Positions 1 to 10,399 of a stretch of DNA of 64,000 nt are shown piece after piece (within the stretch, counting starts at the first letter, position 1; the number at the start of each line of letters is the position of its first letter). Location: contig NZ_NMVQ01000034.1 of assembly GCF_002250625.1 (NCBI RefSeq), forward strand, positions 62,001-126,000, given 5' to 3'. This stretch comes from Enemella dayhoffiae (lineage in GTDB: Bacteria; Actinomycetota; Actinomycetes; Propionibacteriales; Propionibacteriaceae). Both the position numbers and the translations under genes were made by a program. A model generated the notes under the pieces. That model ran no database searches. It saw only the letters and a program-made list of their open reading frames with translations, and was not told the DNA's origin.

Positions 1-478
1 TCACCGGCCGCAGGTCCCCGGCCCGATGCGCCACCTCGACCCCGTCGCGGAACAACCGCACCCCGGAACCGTCGAACACCACCTGCGCCCGCCCACACGG
101 GTACGCCCCAGCGAGCGCCATCGTCACCCCGCGCGTGATGAGGCGTACCTCGCCGCCACCCACCGCCAGATCGAGCCGATTCGCCAGCAACCCCTCGTCA
201 GTGGCCCGCACCGTGGTCAGCACCGGGCCCGCCTCCGGACCGATCGCGGCACACTCCCAACCGAGGGTGAGCCGCTCGGGCCGATACGGGTTCAGCGGCA
301 GCGCCACCTCACCGTCGGCACCACGCCAGTGATAGGTGGCCGTGTGCTGCACCACCGGAGCCAGCGGGACGAACAGAGTCGAAACCCCGGCCAGCAGCGA
401 CAGCACCAGCACCGCCCACCAACGACGGCGCAACAGCCTCGTCGACGCAGTGGCCTCGTCGGCTGCCGTCACCGCCAT
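1..478 (-). CDS. Arabinosyltransferase (Emb-like), N-terminal part, cut by window edge
   Basis: Open minus-strand frame that runs off the left end; about 159 codons are visible. It starts at an ATG 6 bp beyond the stop of glgP, so it is probably co-transcribed with it. The N-terminus has an arginine/tryptophan-rich stretch, one hydrophobic segment (about residues 18-35), then PLAPVVQHTATYHW, a run ending in PLNPYRPERLTL and a cysteine. This layout matches the start of mycobacterial EmbA/B/C, membrane GT-C enzymes that add arabinose from decaprenyl-phospho-arabinose to cell-wall arabinan. The rest of the membrane domain lies outside the window, so the donor and acceptor cannot be judged. A related membrane glycosyltransferase is the alternative. 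Confidence 0.7.
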   Translation of the reverse strand, partial: MAVTAADEATASTRLLRRRWWAVLVLSLLAGVSTLFVPLAPVVQHTATYHWRGADGEVALPLNPYRPERLTLGWECAAIGPEAGPVLTTVRATDEGLLANRLDLAVGGGEVRLITRGVTMALAGAYPCGRAQVVFDGSGVRLFRDGVEVAHRAGDLRPV

Positions 479-484
479 CCGGGC

Positions 485-3034
485 TCACATGGTGCCGAGT
501 GGCAACGCCGCAACGCCCAGCTCGGCCGGGGTGAGCAGCAGCGAGTGCTTCGGCACGACCCGCACGGTGAACCCGACCAGCCCGGTGTGGCGGGCGTCCC
601 GGGTGATCTCATAGCGCCGATAGCCGTCGGTGACGTCACCGACCAGACCCATCTCGTAGGTCCGCACGTCGTGGATCTCGTCGTTGGCGTCGACCGCACC
701 GGCCACCAGCTGCACCTGCACGTCCTCGGGGGTGAGCTCCCCCAGCCTGACCTGGGCCGACATGTGGATCGGCTCACCGACCTGCACCGTGCCGGAGTTG
801 CTCGACTCGACGTGCTCGATCCGCACCTGCGGCCACGCCGCGCGGACTCGGCGCTTCCAGACGGCCAGCTCGGCGGCCCGGGCGGCGTCGATGGTGCCCG
901 CCGAGACCGCCGCTGGGGCGTACAACTCGGTCGTGTAGTCACGCACCATCCGCGAGGCGAGCACCTTCGGGCCGAGACCCGAGATGGTGTCGCGGATCAT
1001 CTGGATCCAGCGCTTGGGCAACCCGTTGCTGTCCACGTCATAGAAGCGCGGCACGACCTCGTTCTCGATGAGTTCATAGAGCGCCTTCGCCTCGGCCGCG
1101 TCGCGGGCCGCGGGGTCGGTGATCCCCTCGGCCGAGGGGATCTCCCAGCCCCAGTCGGGGCCGTACCACTCGTCCCACCAGCCGTCGCGGATGGACAGGT
1201 TGGCAGCTCCGTTGAGGGCCGCCTTCATCCCGGAGGTGCCGCAGGCCTCATAGGGGCGCAGCGGGTTGTTCATCCACACGTCGCAACCCGGATAGAGCGG
1301 GCGGGCGAGCGAGATGTCATAGTCGGGCAGGAAGACGATCCGGTGCCGGATCTCCTCGTCGTCGGCGAACTGGACCATGGTCTGGATCAGCGATTTGCCG
1401 GTGTCGTCGGCCGGGTGCGACTTGCCAGCGATCACGATCTGGATCGGCCGCTGCGGATCGAGCAGCAGCTTCTTCAGCCGCTCCGGCTCGCTCAGCATCA
1501 GGGTGAGCCGCTTGTAGGAGGCGCCGCGGCGGGCGAAGCCGAGGGTGAGCACCTTCGGGTCGAGGGCGTTGGCCACCCAGTCGGCGGAGATGCCGCGGTT
1601 GCGGCAACTGGCGGCCAGCCGCTCGCGGGCCATGGTGATCAGGTCACCGCGCATCTGCCGCTTCAGCGCCCAGATGGTGTTGTCGTCGACCCGGTCCAGG
1701 CCCGACCAGTCATAGCCGTCGAGGACCGTGTCGGAGTCCCCGGTCGGGCTGTGCAGCAGCTCCAGCAGCTCGGGGTGGATCCAGGTGCGATGGTGTACGC
1801 CGTTGGTGATCGAGCCGATCGGCACCTCGCTGACGTCGTAGGCCGGCCACAGCCCGTGGAACATCTCCCGCGACACCTCGCCGTGCAGCTCGGAGACGCC
1901 GTTGGCCCGCTGCCCGAGCCGGAACCCCATCACCGCCATGTTGAACCGACCCGGGTCGCCACCGGCGTAGTCCTCCTCGCCCAGGGCGAGGATGCGGTCC
2001 AGCGGCAGCCCGTCGAAGTCGTGGAACTGGTCGACGACCAGCTCGCGGGGGAAACGGTCGATGCCGGCCGGCACCGGGGTGTGGGTGGTGAACACATTGC
2101 CGGCGCGGGTCCGCTCGACGGCAGCGTCGTAGTCCATCCCCTCGGCGAGATATTCACGGATTCGTTCCAGGCCAAGGAATCCGGCGTGTCCCTCGTTGGC
2201 GTGATAGACGTCCGGGGTCGCGTGCCCGGTGATCCGGCAGAACTCGCGCACCGCGCGTACGCCGCCGATGCCCAGCAGCACCTCCTGGGCCAACCGGTGC
2301 TCGGTACCGCCGCCATAGAGCCGGTCGGTGACCGCGCGCTGGTCGTCGGTGTTGCCCTCCACGTCGGCGTCCATCAGCAGCAGCGGCACCCGGCCGACGT
2401 GGGCCACCCACAGGGTGGCCTTCATGGTCCGGTTGAGGACGCTGACCTCGATGGTCACCGGGTTGCCGTCCTCGGTCAGCTGAGTGACCGGGAGCGCGTT
2501 CGAGTCCAGGGTCGGATAGCGCTCCTGCTGCCAGCCGCTGGCATCCAGCGACTGCCGGAAATAGCCATGCCGATAGAGCAGACCGACCCCGATGATCGGT
2601 ACGCCCAGGTCGGAGGCGGCCTTCAGGTGGTCGCCGGCCAGGATGCCGAGGCCACCGGAATAGATCGGCAGCACCTCGGAGATGCCGAACTCGGCGGAGA
2701 AATAGGCGATCGCCGACGGCACGTCGTTGGCCGCGGCATATTGCTGGAACCACAGGTCGGCCGAAAGGTATTCGGCCAGGTCGGCGCGTTCCCGATCCAG
2801 GTTGCGGACGAACTTCGGGTCCTGGCTCAGGCGCTGCAGGCGGGCCGGGTCGACCTGGGAGAGCAGGCTGATCGGGTCATGGCCGACGGTGTCCCACAGG
2901 GTGGGGTCGACTGCACGGAAGAGTTCACGGGTCGGCTCGTGCCAGGCCCAGCGAAGGTTGGTGGCCAGCTCATCGAGCGGCTTGAGCGAGTCGGGCAGCA
3001 CCGGCTGCACGATGAAACGACGAATAGCACGCAC
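485..3034 (-). CDS. glgP: Alpha-glucan (glycogen) phosphorylase
   Basis: 849 aa, usual size for the actinobacterial GT35 alpha-glucan phosphorylase family. It releases glucose-1-phosphate from the non-reducing ends of alpha-1,4-glucan in the cytoplasm. The N-terminal 120 residues form the DUF3417-type cap (NLRWAWHEPTRELF). The pyridoxal-phosphate site is in GTSGMKAALNG near residue 600, with the active lysine in it. The start is a GTG placed 8 nt after a TAAGGT -10 box, so the transcript is probably leaderless. It is divergent from the glgE operon and pairs breakdown of glucan with its synthesis next door. Confidence 0.95.
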   Translation of the reverse strand: MRAIRRFIVQPVLPDSLKPLDELATNLRWAWHEPTRELFRAVDPTLWDTVGHDPISLLSQVDPARLQRLSQDPKFVRNLDRERADLAEYLSADLWFQQYAAANDVPSAIAYFSAEFGISEVLPIYSGGLGILAGDHLKAASDLGVPIIGVGLLYRHGYFRQSLDASGWQQERYPTLDSNALPVTQLTEDGNPVTIEVSVLNRTMKATLWVAHVGRVPLLLMDADVEGNTDDQRAVTDRLYGGGTEHRLAQEVLLGIGGVRAVREFCRITGHATPDVYHANEGHAGFLGLERIREYLAEGMDYDAAVERTRAGNVFTTHTPVPAGIDRFPRELVVDQFHDFDGLPLDRILALGEEDYAGGDPGRFNMAVMGFRLGQRANGVSELHGEVSREMFHGLWPAYDVSEVPIGSITNGVHHRTWIHPELLELLHSPTGDSDTVLDGYDWSGLDRVDDNTIWALKRQMRGDLITMARERLAASCRNRGISADWVANALDPKVLTLGFARRGASYKRLTLMLSEPERLKKLLLDPQRPIQIVIAGKSHPADDTGKSLIQTMVQFADDEEIRHRIVFLPDYDISLARPLYPGCDVWMNNPLRPYEACGTSGMKAALNGAANLSIRDGWWDEWYGPDWGWEIPSAEGITDPAARDAAEAKALYELIENEVVPRFYDVDSNGLPKRWIQMIRDTISGLGPKVLASRMVRDYTTELYAPAAVSAGTIDAARAAELAVWKRRVRAAWPQVRIEHVESSNSGTVQVGEPIHMSAQVRLGELTPEDVQVQLVAGAVDANDEIHDVRTYEMGLVGDVTDGYRRYEITRDARHTGLVGFTVRVVPKHSLLLTPAELGVAALPLGTM

Positions 3035-3042
3035 GTGCCTGA

Positions 3043-3048
3043 ACCTTA
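3043..3048 (-). promoter_or_regulatory. -10 box of glgP (leaderless)
   Basis: TAAGGT on the minus strand, 8 nt before the GTG start of glgP. The distance implies that transcription begins at or next to the start codon. Confidence 0.55.
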
Positions 3049-3147
3049 CCGGGTTGTCGGCCGTTCCGCGGCACCGCGCGCGTCGCTACCGCCGGTCAGC
3101 GAATATCGCCCACCCGGGGGCCCGCTGACAGGCAAACGCAGTGCCGC

Positions 3148-3153
3148 TACGTT
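3148..3153 (+). promoter_or_regulatory. -10 box of glgE operon (leaderless)
   Basis: TACGTT lies 6 nt before the GTG start of glgE. No Shine-Dalgarno sequence is present. This supports a leaderless message. Confidence 0.55.
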
Positions 3154-3159
3154 GGAACT

Positions 3160-5226
3160 GTGACAGCCAACACGCCCAGTCAGCCTGTTTCGCCGATTCA
3201 CCAGAACCAACCACGCCGGGCCGCCGATGCCGGCACCACCACCGTGACCGCCGAGATCGGTCAGGTCACCGGACGCATCCCGGTCACGAAGGTCGAGCCC
3301 GTGGTCGAGGGGGGCGCCTACTCCCCCAAGGCGACCGAGGGAGAGCGCATCCCGATCCGCGCCACCGTGTTCCGCGAGGGGCACGACTCGGTGAGCGCGT
3401 CGGTCATCCTGACCGACCCCGACGGCACCGAGCAGCGGATCGACATGCACCCCTGCGAGCCGGTCGGCTTCGACCGGTGGGAGGCGTGGATCCGCCCCGA
3501 CCGGATGGGGGCCTGGAAGTTCCGCGTCGAGGGGTGGGACGACCCCTGGCACACCTGGGAGCACCACGCCGAGATCAAGCTCCCGGCCGGTCTGGACGTC
3601 GAGCTGGTGCTCGGCGAGGGACGACTGCTGTACGCCGAGGCCGCGGCTGCGGCGAAGCAGGCCGGCGATGAGCAGGCCGCTCGTCGACTGGAGCAGCTCG
3701 AGCCGTTGTGCGACCCGAAGAGCTCGGTCGACAACCGCCTGGAACAGCTGCTCCACAAGGACGTGGGCCGCCTGATGGAGCGCTTCGGCCCGCGCCGACT
3801 GGTCACCCCGACCCCGGACTATCCGCTGTTCGTGGACCGGCGCCGCGCCCTGTTCAGCGCCTGGTACGAGTTCTTCCCACGCTCCCAGGGGGCGCACTAC
3901 GACCAGGCCAGCAAGAGCTGGGTGTCCGGCGGTTTCGACTCCTCCCACGAGCGGCTGGAGGCGGCCGCCGAGATGGGGTTCGACGTCGTCTATCTGCCTC
4001 CGATCCACCCGATCGGCACCCAGTTCCGCAAGGGGCCGAACAACACGCTCACCCCCGGTCCGGGTGATCCCGGCTCGCCATGGGCGATCGGCAACACTGA
4101 AGGTGGCCACGACGCGCTGCACCCGGATCTGGGTGACTGGGACGCGTTCGACCGGTTCGTGGAGAAGGCGAACTCGCTGGGCCTGGAGGTCGCCCTCGAC
4201 TTCGCCCTGCAGGCAGCTCCGGACCACCCGTGGGTCACCGAGCACCCGAAGTGGTTCACCGAGCGGATCGACGGAACCATCGCCTATGCAGAGAATCCGC
4301 CGAAGAAGTACCAGGACATCTATCCGATCAACTTCGACCGCGACCGCGCCGGTATCTATCACGAATCGCTGCGGGTGCTCAAGCTGTGGATGTCGCACGG
4401 GGTGCGCATCTTCCGGGTGGACAACCCGCACACCAAACCGGTCGAGTTCTGGGCCTGGCTGCTCGGCGAGGTACGCCGCACCGACCCCGACGTGCTGTTT
4501 CTGGCCGAGGCGTTCACCAAGCCGGAAATGATGCACCTGCTCGGAAAAGTCGGCTATCAGCAGTCCTACACCTACTTCACCTGGCGCAACGAGAAGTGGG
4601 AGCTCGAGGAATACCTGCGCGAGCTCACCACCGAGATGGACTCGTTCTATCGCCCCAACTTCTGGGTGAACACCCCCGACATCAACCCGAAGTTCCTGCA
4701 GACCTCCGGGCCGGCGGGGTTCACCATCCGCGCCGTGCTCGCCGCGACGATGTCGCCCAGCTGGGGGATGTATTCGGGCTACGAGCTGTTCGAGGGTGAG
4801 CCGCTGCGCGTCGGCGGTGAGGAATACCTCGATTCGGAGAAGTACCAGTATCGGCCGCGGGACTGGTCCGGTGGCGAACGGGGCAACCTCAACCAGTTGA
4901 TCCGGCTGCTCAACCGGGTACGCCAGGAGCAGCCGGCGCTGCAGCAGTTGCGCCAGATCACCTTCCACCACGTGCCGAACTCGCAGATCATCGCCTATTC
5001 CAAGACCGACGGCGATTCCACGGTGATCGTGGTGTGCAGTCTGGACCCGCACAACACCCAGGAGTCCGAGGTGTATCTCGATCTGACCGCGCTCGGGCGC
5101 ACCCAGGCGTCGGTGCTGGAGGTGCACGACGCGATCACCGGACAGCACTTCCGTTGGGGACCGCGCAACTACGTCCGGCTGACCCCGGCCAACCCTGCCC
5201 ACGTGCTGGTGGTCCGTGAGGGCTGA
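3160..5226 (+). CDS. glgE: Alpha-1,4-glucan:maltose-1-phosphate maltosyltransferase
   Basis: 688 aa GH13_3 enzyme that extends alpha-1,4-glucan with maltose units from maltose-1-phosphate. After a poorly conserved first 35 residues comes the N-terminal domain, then the catalytic barrel. The nucleophile is the Asp in [10 protein letters not shown] (about residue 420) and the acid/base the Glu in FLAEAF (about 449); the segment [14 protein letters not shown] is typical of GlgE. It is the first gene of glgE-treS-mak-glgB, which together form the GlgE pathway from trehalose. The GTG start follows a TACGTT -10 box directly. Confidence 0.95.
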   Translation: MTANTPSQPVSPIHQNQPRRAADAGTTTVTAEIGQVTGRIPVTKVEPVVEGGAYSPKATEGERIPIRATVFREGHDSVSASVILTDPDGTEQRIDMHPCEPVGFDRWEAWIRPDRMGAWKFRVEGWDDPWHTWEHHAEIKLPAGLDVELVLGEGRLLYAEAAAAAKQAGDEQAARRLEQLEPLCDPKSSVDNRLEQLLHKDVGRLMERFGPRRLVTPTPDYPLFVDRRRALFSAWYEFFPRSQGAHYDQASKSWVSGGFDSSHERLEAAAEMGFDVVYLPPIHPIGTQFRKGPNNTLTPGPGDPGSPWAIGNTEGGHDALHPDLGDWDAFDRFVEKANSLGLEVALDFALQAAPDHPWVTEHPKWFTERIDGTIAYAENPPKKYQDIYPINFDRDRAGIYHESLRVLKLWMSHGVRIFRVDNPHTKPVEFWAWLLGEVRRTDPDVLFLAEAFTKPEMMHLLGKVGYQQSYTYFTWRNEKWELEEYLRELTTEMDSFYRPNFWVNTPDINPKFLQTSGPAGFTIRAVLAATMSPSWGMYSGYELFEGEPLRVGGEEYLDSEKYQYRPRDWSGGERGNLNQLIRLLNRVRQEQPALQQLRQITFHHVPNSQIIAYSKTDGDSTVIVVCSLDPHNTQESEVYLDLTALGRTQASVLEVHDAITGQHFRWGPRNYVRLTPANPAHVLVVREG

Positions 5227-5269
5227 GCCCAGCGATTCAGGCGTACCCAGAAGACTGATTCGAGGAACG

Positions 5270-7087
5270 GTGACAGAAACCATCGACAACCGCACCCATC
5301 CCGCCGAGGAGCCGCTGCTCCCCGCTGACGCGGGGATGGACCCCGAGGACCACGAATGGTTCAAGAAGGCGGTCTTCTATGAGGTGATGGTGCGCAGCTT
5401 CCGCGACTCGAACGGCGACGGCGTGGGGGATTTCGCCGGCCTGGCAGAAAAGCTGGACTACCTGCAGTGGCTGGGAGTCGACTGCCTGTGGCTGCCGCCG
5501 TTCTTCCCCTCACCGCTGGCCGACGGCGGCTACGACGTGGCCGACTACACCGGAGTGCTTCCCGTGCTCGGCACCGTCGAGGAGTTCCGCGCCTTCATCG
5601 AGGGGGCGCACGAGCGCGGCATCCGAATCATCATCGACTTCGTGATGAACCACACCTCCGATCAGCACCCGTGGTTCCAGCAGTCCCGCAGCGACCCCGA
5701 CGGCCCCTACGGCGACTACTACGTGTGGTCCGACGGCGGCCCGCTCGAGGGCCAGGTGCCGGAGGCGTACTCCGATGCCCGGATCATCTTCGTGGACACC
5801 GAAGCCTCCAACTGGAGTTACGACGAGGTGCGCGGGCAGTATTTCTGGCACCGCTTCTATTCCCACCAGCCCGACCTGAACTTCGAGAACCCCAAGGTGC
5901 TGGCCGAGATGCTGGACGCGATCCGGTTCTGGCTGCGGATGGGCATCGACGGGTTCCGGCTGGACGCGGTCCCCTACCTGATCGAGGAGGACGGCACCAA
6001 CTGCGAGAACCTCGACGGCACCCACCGCATCCTCAAGGCCGTGCGCCGGATGGTGGACACCGAATTCCCCGGCCGGATCCTGCTCTGTGAGGCGAACCAG
6101 TGGCCGCACGACGTGGTCGAATACTTCGGCAACGACGACGAGTGCCAGATGGCGTTCCACTTCCCGGTGATGCCGCGGCTCTACATGGGGTTGCGTCAGG
6201 AGTCCCGGGCCTGCATCTCCGACATCCTCGCCGACACCCCACCGATCCCGACCGGCTGCCAATGGGGCACTTTCCTGCGCAACCACGACGAGCTGACCCT
6301 GGAGATGGTCTCCGACGAGGACCGGGAGTACATGTGGACCGAGTACGCCCCGGACCCGCGGATGAAGTGCAACATCGGCATCCGTCGCCGACTGGCTCCG
6401 CTGGTGGACGGTGACCTGAAGCGGGTGCACCTGCTGCACGCCATGCTGCTCGGCCTGCCCGGTTCGCCGGTGCTCTACTACGGCGACGAGATCGGGATGG
6501 GCGACAACATCTGGCTGCACGACCGCGACGGGGTGCGTACGCCGATGCAGTGGTCCGCCGAGGACGGGGCCGGATTCTCCACCGCGGACGAGGATTCCTT
6601 CTATCTCCCGTTGATCCAGGATCCGCGGTACGCCAAGGAGGGCGTGAACGTCGAGCAGCAGATGCTGGACCCCGGTTCGCTGCTGGTCTGGTTGCGCGCG
6701 ATGCTGGTGATCCGGCGCAACCATCCGGTGTTCGGGCTGGGCGACTTCACCGACCTGGGCGGGGACAACGAGAAGGTGTTCTCCTTCCTGCGTTCGCATC
6801 GCGACGAGTCCGGACAGCGGATCTCGGTGCTGTGCGTGAACAACCTGTCGGCCGAACCGCAGACCACGAAGCTGGACCTCTCCCGCTTCCGAGGGCTGGT
6901 CCCCTTCGACCTGCTCCGCGACGACGATCACCATCCGATCGACACCGAGACCGCGCACGACTATTCGATCGACGTCGCCGGGCACGGTTTCCTCTGGTTG
7001 CGAATCATGGCCGACGACCCCGACCTGGCCCACGCCGAGGAGATCGCCCAGCACGAACGCGAGGAGGATCATGACGACATCGCGTGA
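5270..7087 (+). CDS. treS: Trehalose synthase (maltose alpha-D-glucosyltransferase)
   Basis: 605 aa from the preferred GTG at 5270; GAGGA lies just upstream. A GTG at 5216, inside the glgE end, would add 18 unconserved residues. TreS interconverts trehalose and maltose in the cytoplasm. GH13 landmarks: [19 protein letters not shown] near the N-terminus, nucleophile Asp in GFRLDAVPY (about 232), acid/base Glu in LLCEANQW (about 274), and [10 protein letters not shown] for the third carboxylate. It makes the maltose that the next gene, mak, phosphorylates. Here the TreS and maltokinase are separate proteins, not the fused form seen in some bacteria. Confidence 0.95.
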   Translation: MTETIDNRTHPAEEPLLPADAGMDPEDHEWFKKAVFYEVMVRSFRDSNGDGVGDFAGLAEKLDYLQWLGVDCLWLPPFFPSPLADGGYDVADYTGVLPVLGTVEEFRAFIEGAHERGIRIIIDFVMNHTSDQHPWFQQSRSDPDGPYGDYYVWSDGGPLEGQVPEAYSDARIIFVDTEASNWSYDEVRGQYFWHRFYSHQPDLNFENPKVLAEMLDAIRFWLRMGIDGFRLDAVPYLIEEDGTNCENLDGTHRILKAVRRMVDTEFPGRILLCEANQWPHDVVEYFGNDDECQMAFHFPVMPRLYMGLRQESRACISDILADTPPIPTGCQWGTFLRNHDELTLEMVSDEDREYMWTEYAPDPRMKCNIGIRRRLAPLVDGDLKRVHLLHAMLLGLPGSPVLYYGDEIGMGDNIWLHDRDGVRTPMQWSAEDGAGFSTADEDSFYLPLIQDPRYAKEGVNVEQQMLDPGSLLVWLRAMLVIRRNHPVFGLGDFTDLGGDNEKVFSFLRSHRDESGQRISVLCVNNLSAEPQTTKLDLSRFRGLVPFDLLRDDDHHPIDTETAHDYSIDVAGHGFLWLRIMADDPDLAHAEEIAQHEREEDHDDIA

Positions 7088-8468
7088 TTCCCTGCTCTGG
7101 CAGCACATCCAGTCCGCCCGTTGGTACGCCGGGAAGGGCCGGGACGCCGAACTCGTCGCGATCCACCCGCTGCCCTGGCTGGCCCCGCCCACCCCCGAAC
7201 TGGCCGTCCGGTTCGAGATCGCCGAGGTGCGCAACAACGACGGCGCGTCCGAGACCCACCACTACCTGCTGGCGCTCAGCCACCGCGGCGCGGACTCCCC
7301 CGGCGGCGGGGTGGAGATCGGCAGTTATGCCGACCCCGAGTTGGGCGAGGTGACCCTGCACGACGCCACCCGCGACCCGCACGCCCAGAGACTGCTGCTG
7401 GCGGTCCTGTTGGGCGGTGCGGAGCAGACCACCGACGACGCGCTGGTGGCCGCCCACCTGCTCGACGCCGACGCGGTCAGCGCCGCCCTGGAGCCGCGCA
7501 TCTTCGGCGGTGAGCAGTCCAACACCTCGGTGATGTATGGCGACGTGGCGATGCTCAAGTTGTTCCGCCGCCTCGAGTTGGGCCGCAACCTCGACATCGA
7601 CGTGCACCGGGCGCTCGCCGACGGACCCGCGGCCGACGAGGTGGCCCAGCTGTTCGGCTGGCTGGAGGTCGAGTGGCGCGACTCTTCGGGTCAGACCTGC
7701 CGCGCGGACGCGGGGATGCTGGTGGAACAGCTGCGCGGGGTCACCGACGGTTGGGAGGTGGCCGTGGAGTCGGCGACGGCCGGCGGCGACTTCACCGCGG
7801 AGGCGTACAGCCTCGGGGTGGCGCTGCGGCGGGTGCACACCGGCCTGGCCGTCGCCTTCGGTGAGAGCCGGCGTCCCGGAGCAGATTCGGCGACCGGCAT
7901 GTCCGAACGGCTGGACGCCGCAATCGCCGTGGTGCCACAACTTGCGGCCCATCGCGCCGGCCTGCAGCGGTTGTTCGACACCTTGGCCGGGACCGAGCTG
8001 GTCACCCAGCGGGTGCACGGCGACTTCCACCTCGGCCAGACCCTGCGCGACGGTGCGGGCAACTGGCGGATCATCGACTTCGAGGGTGAACCGCTGAAGA
8101 CCCTGGCCGAGCGACGCGAGCCGGACACCGTCTGGCGCGACGTGGCCGGGATGTTGCGCTCGCTCGACTATGCCGGCGGGTTCGCCGTGCGCAACGCGGG
8201 CAGCCCTGCGCAGGACGCACGCGCCTGGGTGGCCGCGACCAGCACCGCCTTTCTGGCCGGATATTCCGGTCTCGCTGAAGATTCCGGCGAAAAGTCTCTG
8301 GCGCCCGGCGACCGCAGTGTCGTCGATGCCTACCTCGGCGACAAGGCCGTCTACGAGGTGGTCTACGAGGCCCGCAACAGGCCGGCCTGGTTGGACATCC
8401 CACTGGCTGCGCTCGGCATACTCGCCGATTCGCGCCCCACCGACGATTCACGGGAGGCAGCACGATGA
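7071..8468 (+). CDS. mak: Maltokinase
   Basis: 465 aa. It phosphorylates maltose to maltose-1-phosphate with ATP, the substrate of GlgE. The N-terminal cap carries [14 protein letters not shown], typical of actinobacterial Mak/Pep2. The C-terminal half is an aminoglycoside-phosphotransferase-like kinase, with the catalytic loop [11 protein letters not shown] near residue 316 and the metal-binding IIDFEGEP about 20 residues later. The ATG overlaps the end of treS by 17 bp and has GAGGAGG just upstream; its stop overlaps the glgB start as ATGA. Translational coupling along the operon is therefore likely. Confidence 0.95.
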   Translation: MTTSRDSLLWQHIQSARWYAGKGRDAELVAIHPLPWLAPPTPELAVRFEIAEVRNNDGASETHHYLLALSHRGADSPGGGVEIGSYADPELGEVTLHDATRDPHAQRLLLAVLLGGAEQTTDDALVAAHLLDADAVSAALEPRIFGGEQSNTSVMYGDVAMLKLFRRLELGRNLDIDVHRALADGPAADEVAQLFGWLEVEWRDSSGQTCRADAGMLVEQLRGVTDGWEVAVESATAGGDFTAEAYSLGVALRRVHTGLAVAFGESRRPGADSATGMSERLDAAIAVVPQLAAHRAGLQRLFDTLAGTELVTQRVHGDFHLGQTLRDGAGNWRIIDFEGEPLKTLAERREPDTVWRDVAGMLRSLDYAGGFAVRNAGSPAQDARAWVAATSTAFLAGYSGLAEDSGEKSLAPGDRSVVDAYLGDKAVYEVVYEARNRPAWLDIPLAALGILADSRPTDDSREAAR

Positions 8469-10399
8469 GCTTTGACCGATTTGGAGGCTTGACCGGCACC
8501 GACCTGGAGGGGTTCCACCGCGCGGGTGACACCGAACTGTGGCGCCGCCTCGGCAGCCACGTGATGGAGGTGGCCGACGGCGAGGGCGGCACCATCTCCG
8601 GGACCCGTTTCGCCGTGTGGGCACCGAACGCGCGCGAGGTGCGCGTCTATGGCGACTTCAACGGCTGGAACGGTGAGGCCAACCCGATGGAGCTGGTCCC
8701 CGGCACCGGCGTCTGGGCGACCTTCATCCCGGGCGTACCGGCCGGGGCGGTCTACAAATACCGGGTGCACGGGGCCGATGGCCGCTGGATCGACCGAGCC
8801 GACCCGATGGCCCGGTTCGCCCAGTCGGCACCCGAGACCGCCTCGATCGTCTTCGAGAGCGACTATTCCTGGAACGACGACGACTGGCTGGAGCGGCGAT
8901 CCAAGAGCCAGCCGCACGCCGAACCGCTCAGCGTCTACGAGATCCACCTGGGCGGCTGGCGGCCCGGCAAGACCTACGTCGAGCTGGCCCACGAGCTGGT
9001 GGAATACGTGACCTGGCAGGGATTCACCCACGTCGAGTTCCTGCCGCTGGCCCAGCACCCGTACGCCCCCAGCTGGGGCTATCAGGTGACCGGTTACTTC
9101 GCGCCGCTGTCCAACTTCGGTACGCCCGACGAGTTCCGCTACCTGGTGGACACCCTGCACCAGGCCGGGATCGGTGTGATCATGGACTGGGTGCCCGGTC
9201 ACTTCCCCAAGGACGAGTGGGCTCTGGGCCGGTTCGACGGCACGGCGCTCTATGAGCACGCCGACCCGCGCCAGGGTGAGCAGCCCGACTGGGGCACCTA
9301 CGTGTTCAACTTCGGCCGCAACGAGGTCAAGTCGTTCCTGGTGTCCAACGCGCTCTACTGGATCAAGGAGTTCCACATCGACGGCCTGCGCGTCGACGCG
9401 GTCGCCTCGATGCTCTATCTGGACTATTCCCGCGGCGACAACTGGGTGCCGAACCGCTTCGGCGGCCGGGAGAACCTCGAGGCCGTGGAGCTGCTGCAAT
9501 ACGTGAACAAGCACCTCTACGAACGCGAGCCCGGCGTGATGACCATCGCCGAGGAGTCCACCTCCTGGCCGGGGGTGACCAAGCCGGTGCACCACGGCGG
9601 CCTCGGCTTCGGCTTCAAGTGGAACATGGGCTGGATGAACGACACCCTCCGCTATCTGGAGGAGGAGCCGATCCACCGGCAGTATCACCACCACCTGATG
9701 ACCTTCGCAATGGTCTATTCCTTCTCGGAGAACTTCGTGCTGCCGATCAGCCACGACGAGGTCGTGCACGGCAAGGGATCGATGGTGAACAAGGTGCCGG
9801 GTGATGACTGGCAGAAGTTCGCCAGCCTGCGCGCCTACTACGCGTTCATGTGGTCCCACCCCGGCAAGCAGCTGATCTTCATGGGCAACGAGTTCGGGCA
9901 GCGTTCGGAGTTCGACGAGTCCAAGGGGCTCGAGTGGTGGGTGTCCGACCTGTGGGGACACGACGGGCTGCAGAAGCTGTTCCGCGACCTCAACCACCGC
10001 TACCGGGACACCCCGGCCCTGTGGAAGCTGGACAACGACCCGGCCGGCTTCCGCTGGATCAACGCCGACGACTCCCAGGGCAACGTGTTCTCCTACCTGC
10101 GCTCCGACGGTGAGGGCCGGCACCTGGCGGTGGCGGTCAACTTCTCCCCCGTCCCGCGCACCGGCTACACCCTCGGGCTGCCGCACCCCGGCATCTGGCG
10201 GGAGGTGCTGAACACCGACTCGGCCGACTATGACGGCTCCGGCGAATGGGGCAACCTGGGCCGGGTCGAGGCGCTGGAGCTGCCCGCCCACGGGATGCAG
10301 CACAGCGCCGAGGTGACCGTGCCGCCGCTCGGTGCCATCTGGTTGCAGTGGGATCCCACCCAGACCGCCGAGATCCCCGGTGACCCGGGGTTGCAGTGA
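8465..10399 (+). CDS. glgB: 1,4-alpha-glucan branching enzyme
   Basis: 644 aa GH13_9 enzyme that makes the alpha-1,6 branches of glycogen. An N-terminal carbohydrate-binding domain (FAVWAPNAREVRVYGDFNGW) is followed by the barrel: nucleophile Asp in LRVDAVASML (about 310), acid/base Glu in TIAEESTSWPGV (about 361), and ISHDEVVHGK for the transition-state residues. It lacks the extra N-terminal module of longer GlgB proteins. It overlaps mak (ATGA) and the next gene (GTGA), so it is a mid-operon gene. Confidence 0.96.
   Translation: MSFDRFGGLTGTDLEGFHRAGDTELWRRLGSHVMEVADGEGGTISGTRFAVWAPNAREVRVYGDFNGWNGEANPMELVPGTGVWATFIPGVPAGAVYKYRVHGADGRWIDRADPMARFAQSAPETASIVFESDYSWNDDDWLERRSKSQPHAEPLSVYEIHLGGWRPGKTYVELAHELVEYVTWQGFTHVEFLPLAQHPYAPSWGYQVTGYFAPLSNFGTPDEFRYLVDTLHQAGIGVIMDWVPGHFPKDEWALGRFDGTALYEHADPRQGEQPDWGTYVFNFGRNEVKSFLVSNALYWIKEFHIDGLRVDAVASMLYLDYSRGDNWVPNRFGGRENLEAVELLQYVNKHLYEREPGVMTIAEESTSWPGVTKPVHHGGLGFGFKWNMGWMNDTLRYLEEEPIHRQYHHHLMTFAMVYSFSENFVLPISHDEVVHGKGSMVNKVPGDDWQKFASLRAYYAFMWSHPGKQLIFMGNEFGQRSEFDESKGLEWWVSDLWGHDGLQKLFRDLNHRYRDTPALWKLDNDPAGFRWINADDSQGNVFSYLRSDGEGRHLAVAVNFSPVPRTGYTLGLPHPGIWREVLNTDSADYDGSGEWGNLGRVEALELPAHGMQHSAEVTVPPLGAIWLQWDPTQTAEIPGDPGLQ

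Noticed and set aside
26-3163. Plus-strand frame of 1045 aa over the left end
   Set aside because: It is antisense to glgP and the Emb-like gene, has no domain and is rich in Arg, His, Gly and Val as expected for a shadow frame in GC-rich DNA.
3046-5364. Minus-strand frame of 772 aa
   Set aside because: Antisense shadow of glgE; its sequence shows no family features.
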